From Neisseriaceae bacterium HSC-16F19 (GTDB lineage Bacteria; Pseudomonadota; Gammaproteobacteria; Burkholderiales; Neisseriaceae), in assembly GCF_024171525.1 (NCBI RefSeq), contig NZ_JALJZY010000001.1:186001-250000 (forward strand): DNA of 64,000 nt. Direction: 5' to 3'. The position numbers were made by a program, and so were the translations under genes. This document shows, in pieces, positions 32,434 through 40,975 of this stretch; positions within the stretch are counted from its first letter, which is position 1; each line of letters opens with the position of its first letter. The notes below the pieces were generated by a model, which worked only from the letters and a program-made list of their open reading frames with translations, had not been told where the DNA came from and did no database searches.

Positions 32434-33741
32434 ATGGACAAGGATTTATTCACCACCGCCCCCGCCGCCCCGCTGGCCGAGCGCCTGCGGCCGCAGACGC
32501 TGGACGATGTCATCGGCCAGGAACATTTAATCGGCCCGGGCAAACCGCTGCGCGTAGCCGTGGCCGGAGGCAAACCGCATTCGCTGCTGCTGTGGGGGCC
32601 GCCCGGTGTGGGCAAAACCACGCTGGCGCGCATTTTGGCACAAAGCTTTCAGGCGCAGTTTCTGCCGGTGTCGGCGGTGTTTTCCGGTGTTAAAGACATC
32701 CGCGAGGCCATAGACAAGGCGCACATCGCCCTGCAACGCGGCCAGGCCACCATCTTGTTTGTGGACGAGGTGCACCGCTTCAACAAATCGCAGCAGGATG
32801 CGTTTTTGCCGCATGTGGAAAGCGGGCTTATCACCTTTATCGGCGCCACCACCGAAAACCCCTCGTTTGAAGTCAATCCCGCCCTGCTCAGCCGCGCCCA
32901 GGTCTATACCCTTAAATCCTTGGACGACGCGGCGCTAGCGCGCCTGATTGACAAAGCTCTCGCACTGCCCGAATACGCGGGCATGCGCTTGGACACCCCA
33001 AGCCGCGAACTGCTCGCCGCCCGTGCCGACGGCGACGCCCGCCGCCTGCTCAATCTGCTGGAGCAACTCTTCACCGCCGCGCAAACCCAGGGCATGCACG
33101 AGATTAACGCCGCATGGGCAGCCGACAGCCTCGGCACGCAAATCCGCCGTTTCGACAAAGGCGGCGACAGCTTTTACGAACAGATTTCCGCCCTGCACAA
33201 ATCGGTGCGCGGCTCGCATCCGGACGCGGCGCTGTATTGGTTCACGCGCATGCTCGACGGCGGCGCCGATCCGCGTTATCTGGCGCGGCGCATCGTGCGC
33301 ATGGCTTGGGAAGACATCGGTCTGGCCGACCCGCGCGCCATGCAGCTGGCCAACGATGCCGCCGCCACCTATGAGCGTCTCGGCAGCCCCGAAGGCGAAT
33401 TGGCACTGGCGCAGGCGGTGCTGTATCTGGCCTGCGCCGCCAAAAGCAATGCCGGCTATATGGCCTACAACCAGGCGCGCGCCTTTGTGCAAAGTCAGCC
33501 CAGCCACGAAGTGCCGGTGCATCTGCGCAATGCGCCGACCAAGCTGATGAAAGAGCTGGGTTATGGCCGCGCCTACCGCTATGCCCACGACGAACCCCAC
33601 GCCTATGCCGCCGGCGAGACCTATATGCCCGAAGGCATGGCCGAACCCGCGTTCTACCAACCGGTGAACCGCGGCCTGGAAATCAAAATCGCCGAAAAAC
33701 TGGCGTTTCTACGCCAATTGGACGAGGAAGCCGATACATGA
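32434..33741 (+). CDS. rarA: Replication-associated recombination protein A (MgsA/YcaJ)
   Basis: Clamp-loader-like AAA+ ATPase (435 residues) acting at stalled replication forks. Early on are AERLRPQTLDDVIGQEHLIG and the Walker A GPPGVGKTTLARIL (about 52-60); Walker B is ILFVDEVHRFNKSQQDAFLP; sensor-1 region IGATTENPSFEVNPALLSRA. The C-terminal MgsA tetramerisation region has SFYEQISALHKSVRGSHPDA and MKELGYGRAYRYAHDEP. It overlaps galM by four bases (ATGA). Confidence 0.97.
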   Translation: MDKDLFTTAPAAPLAERLRPQTLDDVIGQEHLIGPGKPLRVAVAGGKPHSLLLWGPPGVGKTTLARILAQSFQAQFLPVSAVFSGVKDIREAIDKAHIALQRGQATILFVDEVHRFNKSQQDAFLPHVESGLITFIGATTENPSFEVNPALLSRAQVYTLKSLDDAALARLIDKALALPEYAGMRLDTPSRELLAARADGDARRLLNLLEQLFTAAQTQGMHEINAAWAADSLGTQIRRFDKGGDSFYEQISALHKSVRGSHPDAALYWFTRMLDGGADPRYLARRIVRMAWEDIGLADPRAMQLANDAAATYERLGSPEGELALAQAVLYLACAAKSNAGYMAYNQARAFVQSQPSHEVPVHLRNAPTKLMKELGYGRAYRYAHDEPHAYAAGETYMPEGMAEPAFYQPVNRGLEIKIAEKLAFLRQLDEEADT

Positions 33742-34787
33742 ACACGCCCTTTCAGGCAGCCCGCATCGAACAGCGCCCATTTGGCCAGGCAAACGGCCGC
33801 GACACCACCCTGTGGACCCTGTGCAACCGCCACGGCATGCGCGTCTCGGTGTGCAATTTCGGCGCCATCATCACTTCCATACAAGTGCCCGCCCGCAACG
33901 GCCTCACCGAATGCGTGCTCGGTTTTGAGTCCGCCGAAGACTATACCGCTGCCGCCTACCGCGCCCATTATCCTTATCTGGGTGCAGTGATTGGCCGCCA
34001 CGCCGGACGCATCGCCCATGCCCGCGCACCGCTCAATGGCCGTCTGCTGCAACTGGAGGCCAATCACCACGGCCATCAACTGCACGGCGGCCCCGTCGGT
34101 TTCGACAGCGTGTTATGGCAATACCACAGCAGCCGCAGCGACGACAACGGTAGCGAGCTCACCCTCAGCCACACCAGCGCCAACGGCGACCAAGGCTATC
34201 CCGGCACCCTGCACACCCGCGTGACCTATCATCTCGGCAACGACAATGCCTTGCGCGTGCAGTTTGAGGCCGAATGCGAGCAAGACACCCTCGTCAACCT
34301 TACCCAGCACAGCTATTTCCATTTGGGCGGTGCCGATGACGGCACAGTAGCCCGCCACCAACTCCGCATCGCCGCCGACAGCATCCTCAACACCGATGCT
34401 GCGCTCATGACCGACGGCACCCTGCTGCCGCTGGACGGCCATGCCCTCGATTTCCGCCAAGCCCGCGCCATAGCCGACACCGCCATCGACACCGCCTTTG
34501 TGCTGCCCGAAGGGCACGGTCCCGCCGACCCCGCCGCCACGCTGCACCACCCCGACAGCGGCATCCGCCTCGATGTCTGTACCGACAATCCGGTGCTGGT
34601 GGTGTACAACGGTGTCAGTCTGCCTACCCTGCCCGCCCCCGGCCGCCGCGCCTTGCAGCCCTTCGGCGCCATCTGTTTTGAAGCGCAAGGCTATACCGAT
34701 GCCGCCAACCATCCCGCCTTCCCGCCCAATATCCTGCGTGCAGGCGAGGTGTACCGCCGCCATACGGTGTATGCGTTTGCGTGGTGA
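33738..34787 (+). CDS. galM: Aldose 1-epimerase (mutarotase)
   Basis: Interconverts alpha and beta anomers of galactose/glucose at the entry to the Leloir pathway. The 349-residue protein has NFGAIITSIQVPARNG, the catalytic-histidine region NHHGHQLHGGPVGFD, and the second histidine in LTQHSYFHLGG; the glutamate base is in CFEAQGYTDAANHP. Its ATG overlaps the rarA stop (ATGA), so it is translated from the rarA message, an unusual partner. A DUS occurs within the first ten codons (TTTCAGGCAGCC). galT and galK lie 10-12 kb away. Confidence 0.95.
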   Translation: MNTPFQAARIEQRPFGQANGRDTTLWTLCNRHGMRVSVCNFGAIITSIQVPARNGLTECVLGFESAEDYTAAAYRAHYPYLGAVIGRHAGRIAHARAPLNGRLLQLEANHHGHQLHGGPVGFDSVLWQYHSSRSDDNGSELTLSHTSANGDQGYPGTLHTRVTYHLGNDNALRVQFEAECEQDTLVNLTQHSYFHLGGADDGTVARHQLRIAADSILNTDAALMTDGTLLPLDGHALDFRQARAIADTAIDTAFVLPEGHGPADPAATLHHPDSGIRLDVCTDNPVLVVYNGVSLPTLPAPGRRALQPFGAICFEAQGYTDAANHPAFPPNILRAGEVYRRHTVYAFAW

Positions 34788-34791
34788 AATC

Positions 34792-34844
34792 TATCCGTGC
34801 AAAAGGCTGCCTGAACATGTTTCAGGCAGCCTTTTGCACGGATA
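34792..34844. terminator. Extended DUS-pair terminator, galM/serB convergent
   Basis: A perfect 24-bp stem (34792-34815 with 34821-34844, loop CATGT) that includes the two DUS copies and an internal A4/T4 stretch, with AAAACC after it. It serves both converging genes. Confidence 0.8.
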
Positions 34845-34853
34845 AAACCGGTT

Positions 34854-35699
34854 TTATCCAAACCATTTGCGCACCGCATCCAAACCGCCGTGACGGATGC
34901 GGATGTCGGCAGCGGCTTCGGTTTTCGGTTTGGCACGGTAGGCGACGCCGAAACCGGCGGCGGCAATCATAGGAATGTCGTTGGCACCGTCGCCCATGGC
35001 CAGGGTTTGTTGTGGGCTCAGTTGCAAACGTTCGCGGTATTCGGCCAGCAAATCGGCCTTGGCCTGGGCATCGATCATGCGCCCCAGCAGGCGGCCGGTG
35101 AGGCGGCCCTTGTCGCTTTCCAGCACATTGGCGTAGGCGTAATCCAGCCCCAGCTGCTGTTGCAGGCGGTCGGTAAAATAGGTGAAGCCGCCGGAAACCA
35201 GCATAAATTTCACATTGTGGCGCTTGCATTCGGCCAGCAGATATTCGGCTCCGGGTGTCAGGCGCAGCACTTCGTCGTAGACCCGCGCCAATTCGCTTTC
35301 GGGCAGCCCTTGCAGCAAGGCCACACGTTCGCGCAAGGAGGCGGCAAAATCCAATTCGCCGCGCATGGAGCGCTCGGTAATGGCGGTGACCTTATCTTTC
35401 AAACCGACACCGGCGGCAATCTCGTCCACACATTCGATGGTAATCAGCGTGGAATCCATATCGCTGACAATCAGCCCCAAATCGGCAAAGGCATAATCGG
35501 GCAGCACCGCCCAATCGATGTGCTGCGCATCCCAAGCGGCTTGCAGCGCCGCAGGAATAGCGCGACCTTCGTCTATGGGCAGACGCAGCACGCTGCCTTC
35601 AAACAAGGGCGCAGGCAGCGGGCCGTACCAAGCGGTGAGTTCCTGTAAATCGCATTGCAGAATGTCCGCGTGTTGCAAGACCAAAACGTTTGGGGACAT
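34854..35699 (-). CDS. serB: Phosphoserine phosphatase
   Basis: Last step of serine synthesis (281 residues). The HAD motif I is VSDMDSTLITIECVDEIA (nucleophile and acid aspartates), motif II LVSGGFTYF, and motif III/IV KADLLAEYRERLQL with AMGDGANDIPMIAAAGFGVA. The N-terminal ~75 residues form a small regulatory region as in E. coli SerB. AAGGAAACC precedes the ATG. It converges with galM and lies 11 bases after a small membrane-protein gene on the same strand. Confidence 0.96.
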   Translation of the reverse strand: MSPNVLVLQHADILQCDLQELTAWYGPLPAPLFEGSVLRLPIDEGRAIPAALQAAWDAQHIDWAVLPDYAFADLGLIVSDMDSTLITIECVDEIAAGVGLKDKVTAITERSMRGELDFAASLRERVALLQGLPESELARVYDEVLRLTPGAEYLLAECKRHNVKFMLVSGGFTYFTDRLQQQLGLDYAYANVLESDKGRLTGRLLGRMIDAQAKADLLAEYRERLQLSPQQTLAMGDGANDIPMIAAAGFGVAYRAKPKTEAAADIRIRHGGLDAVRKWFG

Positions 35700-35710
35700 G
35701 GGTTTCCTTT

Positions 35711-35983
35711 TCAGCGGATAAAGTAATAAACGATATACAGCACAAACACCGCCAGCGGCAGCATTTGCAGCGCTGCCTGACGGCGGCCGTAGCTGTCTTG
35801 GCGCAGATGCGCGCCAATCAGGGCGAAGAGTACGTATTTAAACAAAAATACCGCGCCGCACACGAGCATAATGCCGTTGAGCAGCGCGTCTTTGGCGTCG
35901 GCAGCACCGCGCCAGGCCAAAACGGCGGCCAGTAGGAGCGGCAGCAGGCACACCACCAGCCAGCGGCGTTGATGGGGATTCAT
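35711..35983 (-). CDS. Small membrane protein of unknown function
   Basis: A 90-residue protein with three likely membrane helices (about 8-24, 34-52 and 70-88). I do not recognise a family. AAGGAAA lies eight bases before the chosen ATG at 35983; the frame is open upstream to 36097 but that part translates a REP repeat. Only 11 bases separate it from serB, so they are probably one transcript. The weak arginine/lysine-rich ends and lack of motifs give no function. Confidence 0.6.
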   Translation of the reverse strand: MNPHQRRWLVVCLLPLLLAAVLAWRGAADAKDALLNGIMLVCGAVFLFKYVLFALIGAHLRQDSYGRRQAALQMLPLAVFVLYIVYYFIR

Positions 35984-36038
35984 CAAGATTTCCTTTAATG
36001 GTTGGAGCATCGCCATGAATGGCGGTAGAAGCAGCAGC

Positions 36039-36109
36039 CGTAGCTTGGGTCGCCAGACCCAACAAACTGGATGTTGCACATGATCTTGGGTTTTCAACCC
36101 AACCTACGG
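36039..36109. repeat. Family A REP doublet
   Basis: CGTAGCTTGGGTCGCCAGACCC on the left, AACCCAACCTACG on the right, between the small membrane-protein gene and speB. A DUS follows near 36181. Confidence 0.8.
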
Positions 36110-36202
36110 CCTGCGCAATACCGTGGGTTGCAGCGTTACGGGCGGGTGTAAAACCCGCCCCTACAAAGCCGTAAAACCGTTTTCAGGCAGCCTGCGCCCG
36201 TT

Positions 36203-37174
36203 TTACAACTTGCCCGCCACCTTTTTATTGCGCATCAGGCACAGCATATCCGCGGCCACATGGGCGGCGGCGATGGCGGTGATTTCGGCATTGTCGTAGG
36301 CCGGGGCCACTTCCACCACGTCCATGCCGACAATATTCAAATCGCCCAAACCGCGCACAATGGAAAGCGCGGTATGCGAATTGAGGCCGCCGGGCACGGG
36401 GGTGCCGGTGCCGGGGGCGTAGGCCGGGTCGAGGCAGTCGATGTCGAAAGTCACATACACCGGATTGTCGCCCACCACTTCGTAAATGCGCTTGAGCGCG
36501 GCTTCTACGCCGTTTTCGTTAATCCACGGCGCAAACAGCATATTCATGCCCATAAAATCGCTGTTCCAGGTGCGGATGCCCACTTGCGCCGAGGTTTTCG
36601 GGTCGATGAGGCCGTTTTTCACCGCCTTGTAAAACATGGTGCCGTGGTTGAGCGATTCTTCCGCATCATCGGGCCAGGTGTCGCAATGGGCATCGAAATG
36701 CAGCAAACTCAAAGGCTTGCCGTATTTTTCTGCATGCGCCTGCAACAGCGGGTAGGTGATGTAGTGGTCGCCGCCGAAGGTGAGCATTTTGGCATTGCTG
36801 TTTTGGATGATGTCCAGTGCATGCTGTTTGATGGTTTCGCGTATGGTCCACGGCTGGTGGGCGTCGAACCAGCAGTCGCCGTAATCGATGACCGCCAAAT
36901 CGTCAAAGGGGTCAAAGCCCCACGGAAACAGATTGAGTTCCGCCAACTGCACGCTGGCGGCGCGGATGGCGGCCGGGCCCAAACGCGCGCCGGGGCGGAA
37001 AGTGGTGGCCAAATCCAGCGGCACGCCGGAAACCACCACGTCCACACCCTCCAGATTGCGGGTGTAGCTGCGGCGCATAAACGACAGCGCCCCGGCATAG
37101 GTGTTTTCGACTATGCTGCCCATCACGCCTTCGCGACGGAAAGCGCCATCGCCGTAGATTTTATCGTTGCTCAT
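36203..37174 (-). CDS. speB: Agmatinase
   Basis: Manganese ureohydrolase (323 residues) converting agmatine to putrescine and urea. Metal ligands are visible in FGGDHYITYPLL, HFDAHCDTWPD and FDIDCLDPAYAPGTGTP; EVAPAYDNAEITA near the end is also conserved. Close relatives include guanidinobutyrase and proclavaminate amidinohydrolase, but overall form and length fit SpeB. It is transcribed alone. It links to the polyamine-binding proteins in the window. Confidence 0.93.
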   Translation of the reverse strand: MSNDKIYGDGAFRREGVMGSIVENTYAGALSFMRRSYTRNLEGVDVVVSGVPLDLATTFRPGARLGPAAIRAASVQLAELNLFPWGFDPFDDLAVIDYGDCWFDAHQPWTIRETIKQHALDIIQNSNAKMLTFGGDHYITYPLLQAHAEKYGKPLSLLHFDAHCDTWPDDAEESLNHGTMFYKAVKNGLIDPKTSAQVGIRTWNSDFMGMNMLFAPWINENGVEAALKRIYEVVGDNPVYVTFDIDCLDPAYAPGTGTPVPGGLNSHTALSIVRGLGDLNIVGMDVVEVAPAYDNAEITAIAAAHVAADMLCLMRNKKVAGKL

Positions 37175-37297
37175 GGTTGTTCCTTGTGTAGGGTAGGGAT
37201 GTGTGTTTTTCAGGCAGCCTTATACCACAGAACCTGCGTCTTCAGCGGTGCGGAATCATCTGTCAACGACATGGCGGCAGGCGTCCTGATGACAAAA

Positions 37298-37325
37298 AGC
37301 TGCCTGAACAGGTTTTCAGGCAGCC
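37298..37325 (-). terminator. DUS-pair terminator of dedA
   Basis: Minus strand GCTGCCTGAA...TTCAGGCAGC followed by five T, just past the dedA stop. Confidence 0.8.
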
Positions 37326-37334
37326 TCTAATGAT

Positions 37335-38021
37335 TTATCGCTCCGTGTTTTTGCCTTCCGCTTTGGCGGCTTTTTTCTCGGCGCGGCGGTTGCGGATGCG
37401 GGCGATGTTGTCGCGGAAGAAACGGTCGCGCTGGCGTTTGCGCCACCACCACCAGCCCAGCGCCACGGCACCGATGCCGATGAGCACAAACAGGCCGGTT
37501 TGGAACTGGTGCACTTTGGCCATCAGCCAGTCGATATTCTCCGCACCGTAAGCACCCAAATACACCCATACCGGCACGGAAATCAGGGCGGCAAAGCCGT
37601 CCATGACCAAAAACTGCCAGTAACTCACGCGGCGGCTGATGCCGGCGGTAATGTAAATGGGGGTGCGCAAACCGGGCAGGAAACGCGCCACAAACAACAC
37701 GCGGTTGCCGTATTTGTCAAACTTCTCCTGCACCTGTGCATAACGCTTAGGGGTCATGATGCGCTGGATAAGGCGGAAGCGCAGGATTTTGTCGCCGTAA
37801 ACGCGCCCGGCGGTAAACATCAGGCCGTCGCCCACCAGCACGCCGAGCATGCCCACCAAAAACATGATGTGCACATTGGCATGCCCCAAACCGGCAATCA
37901 CGCCGCCGGTGACCAGGGTGATGTCTTCGGGAATGGGGATGCCGAAACCGCAGGCCACCAAAACCAGGAATACGGCAGCGTAACCGTATTGGGTGAAAAA
38001 AGCTTCCAGTATTGCAAACAT
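37335..38021 (-). CDS. DedA family membrane protein
   Basis: Inner-membrane protein (228 residues) of the DedA/SNARE-associated superfamily, thought to act in lipid-carrier or phospholipid flipping and membrane homeostasis. Early helices are followed by FGIPIPEDITLVTGGVIAG, and the family signature RFLPGLRTPIYITAGISR is present. The C-terminus is very basic (KKAAKAEGKN). Lies 61 bases after glmM on the same strand; the two may be co-transcribed. Confidence 0.92.
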   Translation of the reverse strand: MFAILEAFFTQYGYAAVFLVLVACGFGIPIPEDITLVTGGVIAGLGHANVHIMFLVGMLGVLVGDGLMFTAGRVYGDKILRFRLIQRIMTPKRYAQVQEKFDKYGNRVLFVARFLPGLRTPIYITAGISRRVSYWQFLVMDGFAALISVPVWVYLGAYGAENIDWLMAKVHQFQTGLFVLIGIGAVALGWWWWRKRQRDRFFRDNIARIRNRRAEKKAAKAEGKNTER

Positions 38022-38082
38022 AAACGCGGGGAGTCAGGAATGGATGAAAGGGTGCATCCCTATATGGGCGCACCCCGGAGAA

Positions 38083-39420
38083 TTACAACGATTCTTCAAT
38101 CACGCGGGCAATGCGTTCGGCGGCTTCCTGCGCCACGTCGGACTGCTGCGCTTCCACCATCACGCGCACCACAGGCTCGGTGCCGGAGGGGCGCAGCACC
38201 ACGCGGCCGCGGCCGGAAAGCTCCTGTATCACCTGGGTGGCCACCGGCTCAACCGCAGCCTGCCAGTTGTGGCCTTTGTTGATGCGCACATTGATCATGG
38301 TTTGCGGAAAGGGGCGCCAGTTGAGCGCGGTGGCCAAATCCTGCTGCAGATAACGCAGCGCAGCCAAAACCTGCAAGGCGGAGACAATGCCGTCGCCGGT
38401 ATTGTGCTTGTCCAGGCACACAATATGGCCGGAGGCTTCGCCGCCCACCTGCCAGCCGCGCTGATACAGCTGCTCCAGCACATAGCGGTCGCCCACTTTG
38501 GCGCGGGCAAATTCGATATTGCGCTCTTTGAGCGCCAGCTCCATGGCCATATTGGTCATCACTGTGCCGACCACGCCGCCGCCGAGCTGTCCGGCCTGGG
38601 CGCGCGCTTTGGCAATCACGTAAATCAGGCTGTCGCCGTCGTAGACCTTGCCGTTGCGGTCCACCATCATCAGGCGGTCGCCGTCGCCGTCGAGCGCAAT
38701 GCCGTAATCGGCTTCGTTTTGCAGCACTGCGGCTTGCAGGGTTTTGGTGTGGGTGGCGCCGGTTTTTTCATTGATATTGAAGCCGTCGGGCTCGTTGCCG
38801 ATTTCCACCACGTCGGCACCCAATTCGTGCAGCACTTTGGGGGCGATGTGATAGGCGGCGCCGTTGGCGGTATCCACCACCAGCTTGAGGCCGCGCAGAT
38901 TGAGGTCGTTGGGGAAGGTGGATTTGCAAAATTCGATATAGCGGTCTTGCGCACCGGCCATGCGGCGGGCGCGGCCCAGTTTTTCCGCGGGCACGGTTTC
39001 CATGGGCTGGTCAATCTGGGCTTCGATTTCCAGCTCGGTTTCGTCAGAGAGTTTCACGCCGCCCTCGGCGAAGAATTTGATGCCGTTGTCGGAATAGGCG
39101 TTGTGGGAGGCGGAAATCATTACGCCGCAATCCAAGCGCAGGGCGCGGGTGAGATAGGCCACGCCGGGCGTGGGCAGGGGGCCGGTGAGCAATACGTTGA
39201 CACCGGCGGCGGTGAAACCGGCTTCCATGGCCGCTTCCAGCATATAGCCGGAAATGCGCGTGTCTTTGCCGATGAGCACGGTGGGGCGGTGGTCACTGCC
39301 GTGCTGCACCAGCACGCGCCCGGCGGCATAGGCCAAGCGCATCACAAAATCGGGGGTAATCGGAAACTGGCCGACTTCGCCGCGCACGCCGTCGGTGCCG
39401 AAATATTTTTTCTCGCTCAT
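38083..39420 (-). CDS. glmM: Phosphoglucosamine mutase
   Basis: Converts glucosamine-6-phosphate to glucosamine-1-phosphate for peptidoglycan and LOS. The protein (445 residues) starts MSEKKYFGTDGVRG, has the phosphoserine loop MISASHNAYSDNGIKFF, the metal loop IALDGDGDRLMMVD, the sugar loop GGEASGHIV and the phosphate-binding RPSGTEPVVRVMVE. The ATG at 39420 is the family start; the frame runs upstream to 39498. folP lies upstream on the same strand, a common arrangement (folP-glmM). Confidence 0.97.
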   Translation of the reverse strand: MSEKKYFGTDGVRGEVGQFPITPDFVMRLAYAAGRVLVQHGSDHRPTVLIGKDTRISGYMLEAAMEAGFTAAGVNVLLTGPLPTPGVAYLTRALRLDCGVMISASHNAYSDNGIKFFAEGGVKLSDETELEIEAQIDQPMETVPAEKLGRARRMAGAQDRYIEFCKSTFPNDLNLRGLKLVVDTANGAAYHIAPKVLHELGADVVEIGNEPDGFNINEKTGATHTKTLQAAVLQNEADYGIALDGDGDRLMMVDRNGKVYDGDSLIYVIAKARAQAGQLGGGVVGTVMTNMAMELALKERNIEFARAKVGDRYVLEQLYQRGWQVGGEASGHIVCLDKHNTGDGIVSALQVLAALRYLQQDLATALNWRPFPQTMINVRINKGHNWQAAVEPVATQVIQELSGRGRVVLRPSGTEPVVRVMVEAQQSDVAQEAAERIARVIEESL

Positions 39421-39552
39421 ACTGCTTGTGCTCCCTTTTGAATGTGTTTTAACCATGACATTGTAGACCAGCCAAGGCGCAGACGCCAAGGTTTGCATGT
39501 TGCGGCGCGGTTTGCGGCGACTGTTTCAGTTCGTCCCAGGCGGCCTGAAAAC

Positions 39553-40398
39553 TCAAACCGGCGCCAAAGCCTGCCATACTTTCAAAGCATCGGCCGTGGC
39601 TTTGACATCGTGCACCCGCAGCACCGAGGCGCCGTGCGCCACCGCCGCCAAAGCCCCGGCCACACTGCCGTGCACGCGCCGGGCGGCATCGGCCTCTCCG
39701 CTCAATTCGCCGATCATGCGTTTGCGCGAGACGCCGGCGAGTATGGGTAAATCGGTCGCCGCGGCCAGCTTGCGCAGGCCGTGCATGAGATCGATATTGT
39801 GGCGCAGGGTTTTGCCGAAACCGAAACCGGGATCCAGCACCAGCCGCTCGGCGGCAATGCCCGCTGCGCGACACGCCGCCGAGCGCGCCTGCAAATAGGC
39901 GGCCACTTCGGCGGTCACATCGCCGTATTCGGGATTGTGCTGCATGGTTTCAGGCAGCCCCTGCATGTGCATCAGACACACACCGGTATCGGGTGCGGCG
40001 GCCAGCACAGCCACCGCGCCCGCATCTTCCAGCGCCTGCACATCGTTGATGATGTCTGCCCAAGCCGCATCCAGCACCCGGCGCATGATGCCGCTGCGGC
40101 GCGTATCCACACTCACCGGCACCTGCCAGTGCACGATTTCGCGCAATACCGGCTCCAGCCGCCGCCATTCTTCCGCCTCCGACACCGGCGCGGCACCGGG
40201 GCGGGTGGATTCGCCGCCGACATCGAGTATGCCCGCCCCTTCCCGCAACAATTGTTCGGCATGCGCCAGCGCCGCGGCAGTGCTGGCCGAATAAGTGCCG
40301 CCGTCGGAAAACGAATCCGGGGTCAGATTAACAATGCCCATAATGCACGGCGTGTGCAAATCAATGCGGAAACGTGTGGTTTGCCAATAGGTGTGCAT
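39553..40398 (-). CDS. folP: Dihydropteroate synthase
   Basis: Condenses the pterin diphosphate with p-aminobenzoate in folate synthesis; the target of sulfonamides. The 281-residue protein has IMGIVNLTPDSFSDGG, DVGGESTRPGAAPVS, IINDVQALED, LMHMQGLPETMQ and VLDPGFGFGKT, and ends with GVSRKRMIGEL and VHDVKATADALKVW. The ATG at 40398 is the family start; the upstream frame is cysteine-rich noise over the neighbouring gene. folP precedes glmM, as in many proteobacteria. Two DUS occur inside or near the gene (for example near 39949). Confidence 0.97.
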   Translation of the reverse strand: MHTYWQTTRFRIDLHTPCIMGIVNLTPDSFSDGGTYSASTAAALAHAEQLLREGAGILDVGGESTRPGAAPVSEAEEWRRLEPVLREIVHWQVPVSVDTRRSGIMRRVLDAAWADIINDVQALEDAGAVAVLAAAPDTGVCLMHMQGLPETMQHNPEYGDVTAEVAAYLQARSAACRAAGIAAERLVLDPGFGFGKTLRHNIDLMHGLRKLAAATDLPILAGVSRKRMIGELSGEADAARRVHGSVAGALAAVAHGASVLRVHDVKATADALKVWQALAPV

Positions 40399-40411
40399 GT
40401 TTTCGTTCCAT

Positions 40412-40855
40412 TCAAAGCAATAATGCCGCCAACAACAAGGGCAGCAGCAATAACACCGCCTGCGTAGCGCAGGCCGCGGCAAAAGCGGCGGCGGGCGAGC
40501 AGCTGTAGGCTGCGCGTTTCCACGACACCAGCAACAGGCCGACCAGCAGTACCAGTCCCAATCCCAGCCAAAACGCAATCCACAGCAGGCCGCGGAAGCT
40601 CCCGTCTATCCAATAATCAAACAGCAGATATACGGCGGCGGTGGCCACCGCCGCGCCACACACCGCGGCCGGACGTCCGACGATATAGACAGCGGCGGCC
40701 AACACCATGGGCAGTGAAAACACGGGCAATCGGAACGCCCATTCGCTGTCCCAGCCGCCCTGCCCCTGCGGATGCAGCCATGCCGCCAGCGGCAGCAGCG
40801 GCAAAACCGCCAACAATAACAGCGATATCCACGCCCATTGGCGCTCGTTGAGCAT
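40412..40855 (-). CDS. Hypothetical membrane protein
   Basis: A 147-residue, leucine/alanine-rich protein with four to five predicted membrane helices (about 8-26, 44-62, 66-82, 90-110, 120-146). No motif tells its family. It lies 13 bases upstream of folP on the same strand, which suggests co-transcription. Similar small membrane genes beside folP are often annotated only as hypothetical. Confidence 0.6.
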   Translation of the reverse strand: MLNERQWAWISLLLLAVLPLLPLAAWLHPQGQGGWDSEWAFRLPVFSLPMVLAAAVYIVGRPAAVCGAAVATAAVYLLFDYWIDGSFRGLLWIAFWLGLGLVLLVGLLLVSWKRAAYSCSPAAAFAAACATQAVLLLLPLLLAALLL

Positions 40856-40903
40856 ATCGTTTCTTTCCTTTTACGGCATCGTTTTCAGGCAGCCCGTAGG
40901 CCG

Positions 40904-40975
40904 TCATTCTGCGCGTAGCGGCAGCGAAGTCGCAGAATCTGCTTTAGCTTCGCAGTGCCACTGCGCTACGCAACA
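40904..40975. repeat. Family C stem-loop pair
   Basis: GTCATTCTGCGCGTAGC...CGAAGTCGCAGAATC (40904-40940), followed by GCTTCGCAGTGCCACTGCGC. The second part encodes the last residues of the MFS gene. Confidence 0.7.
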
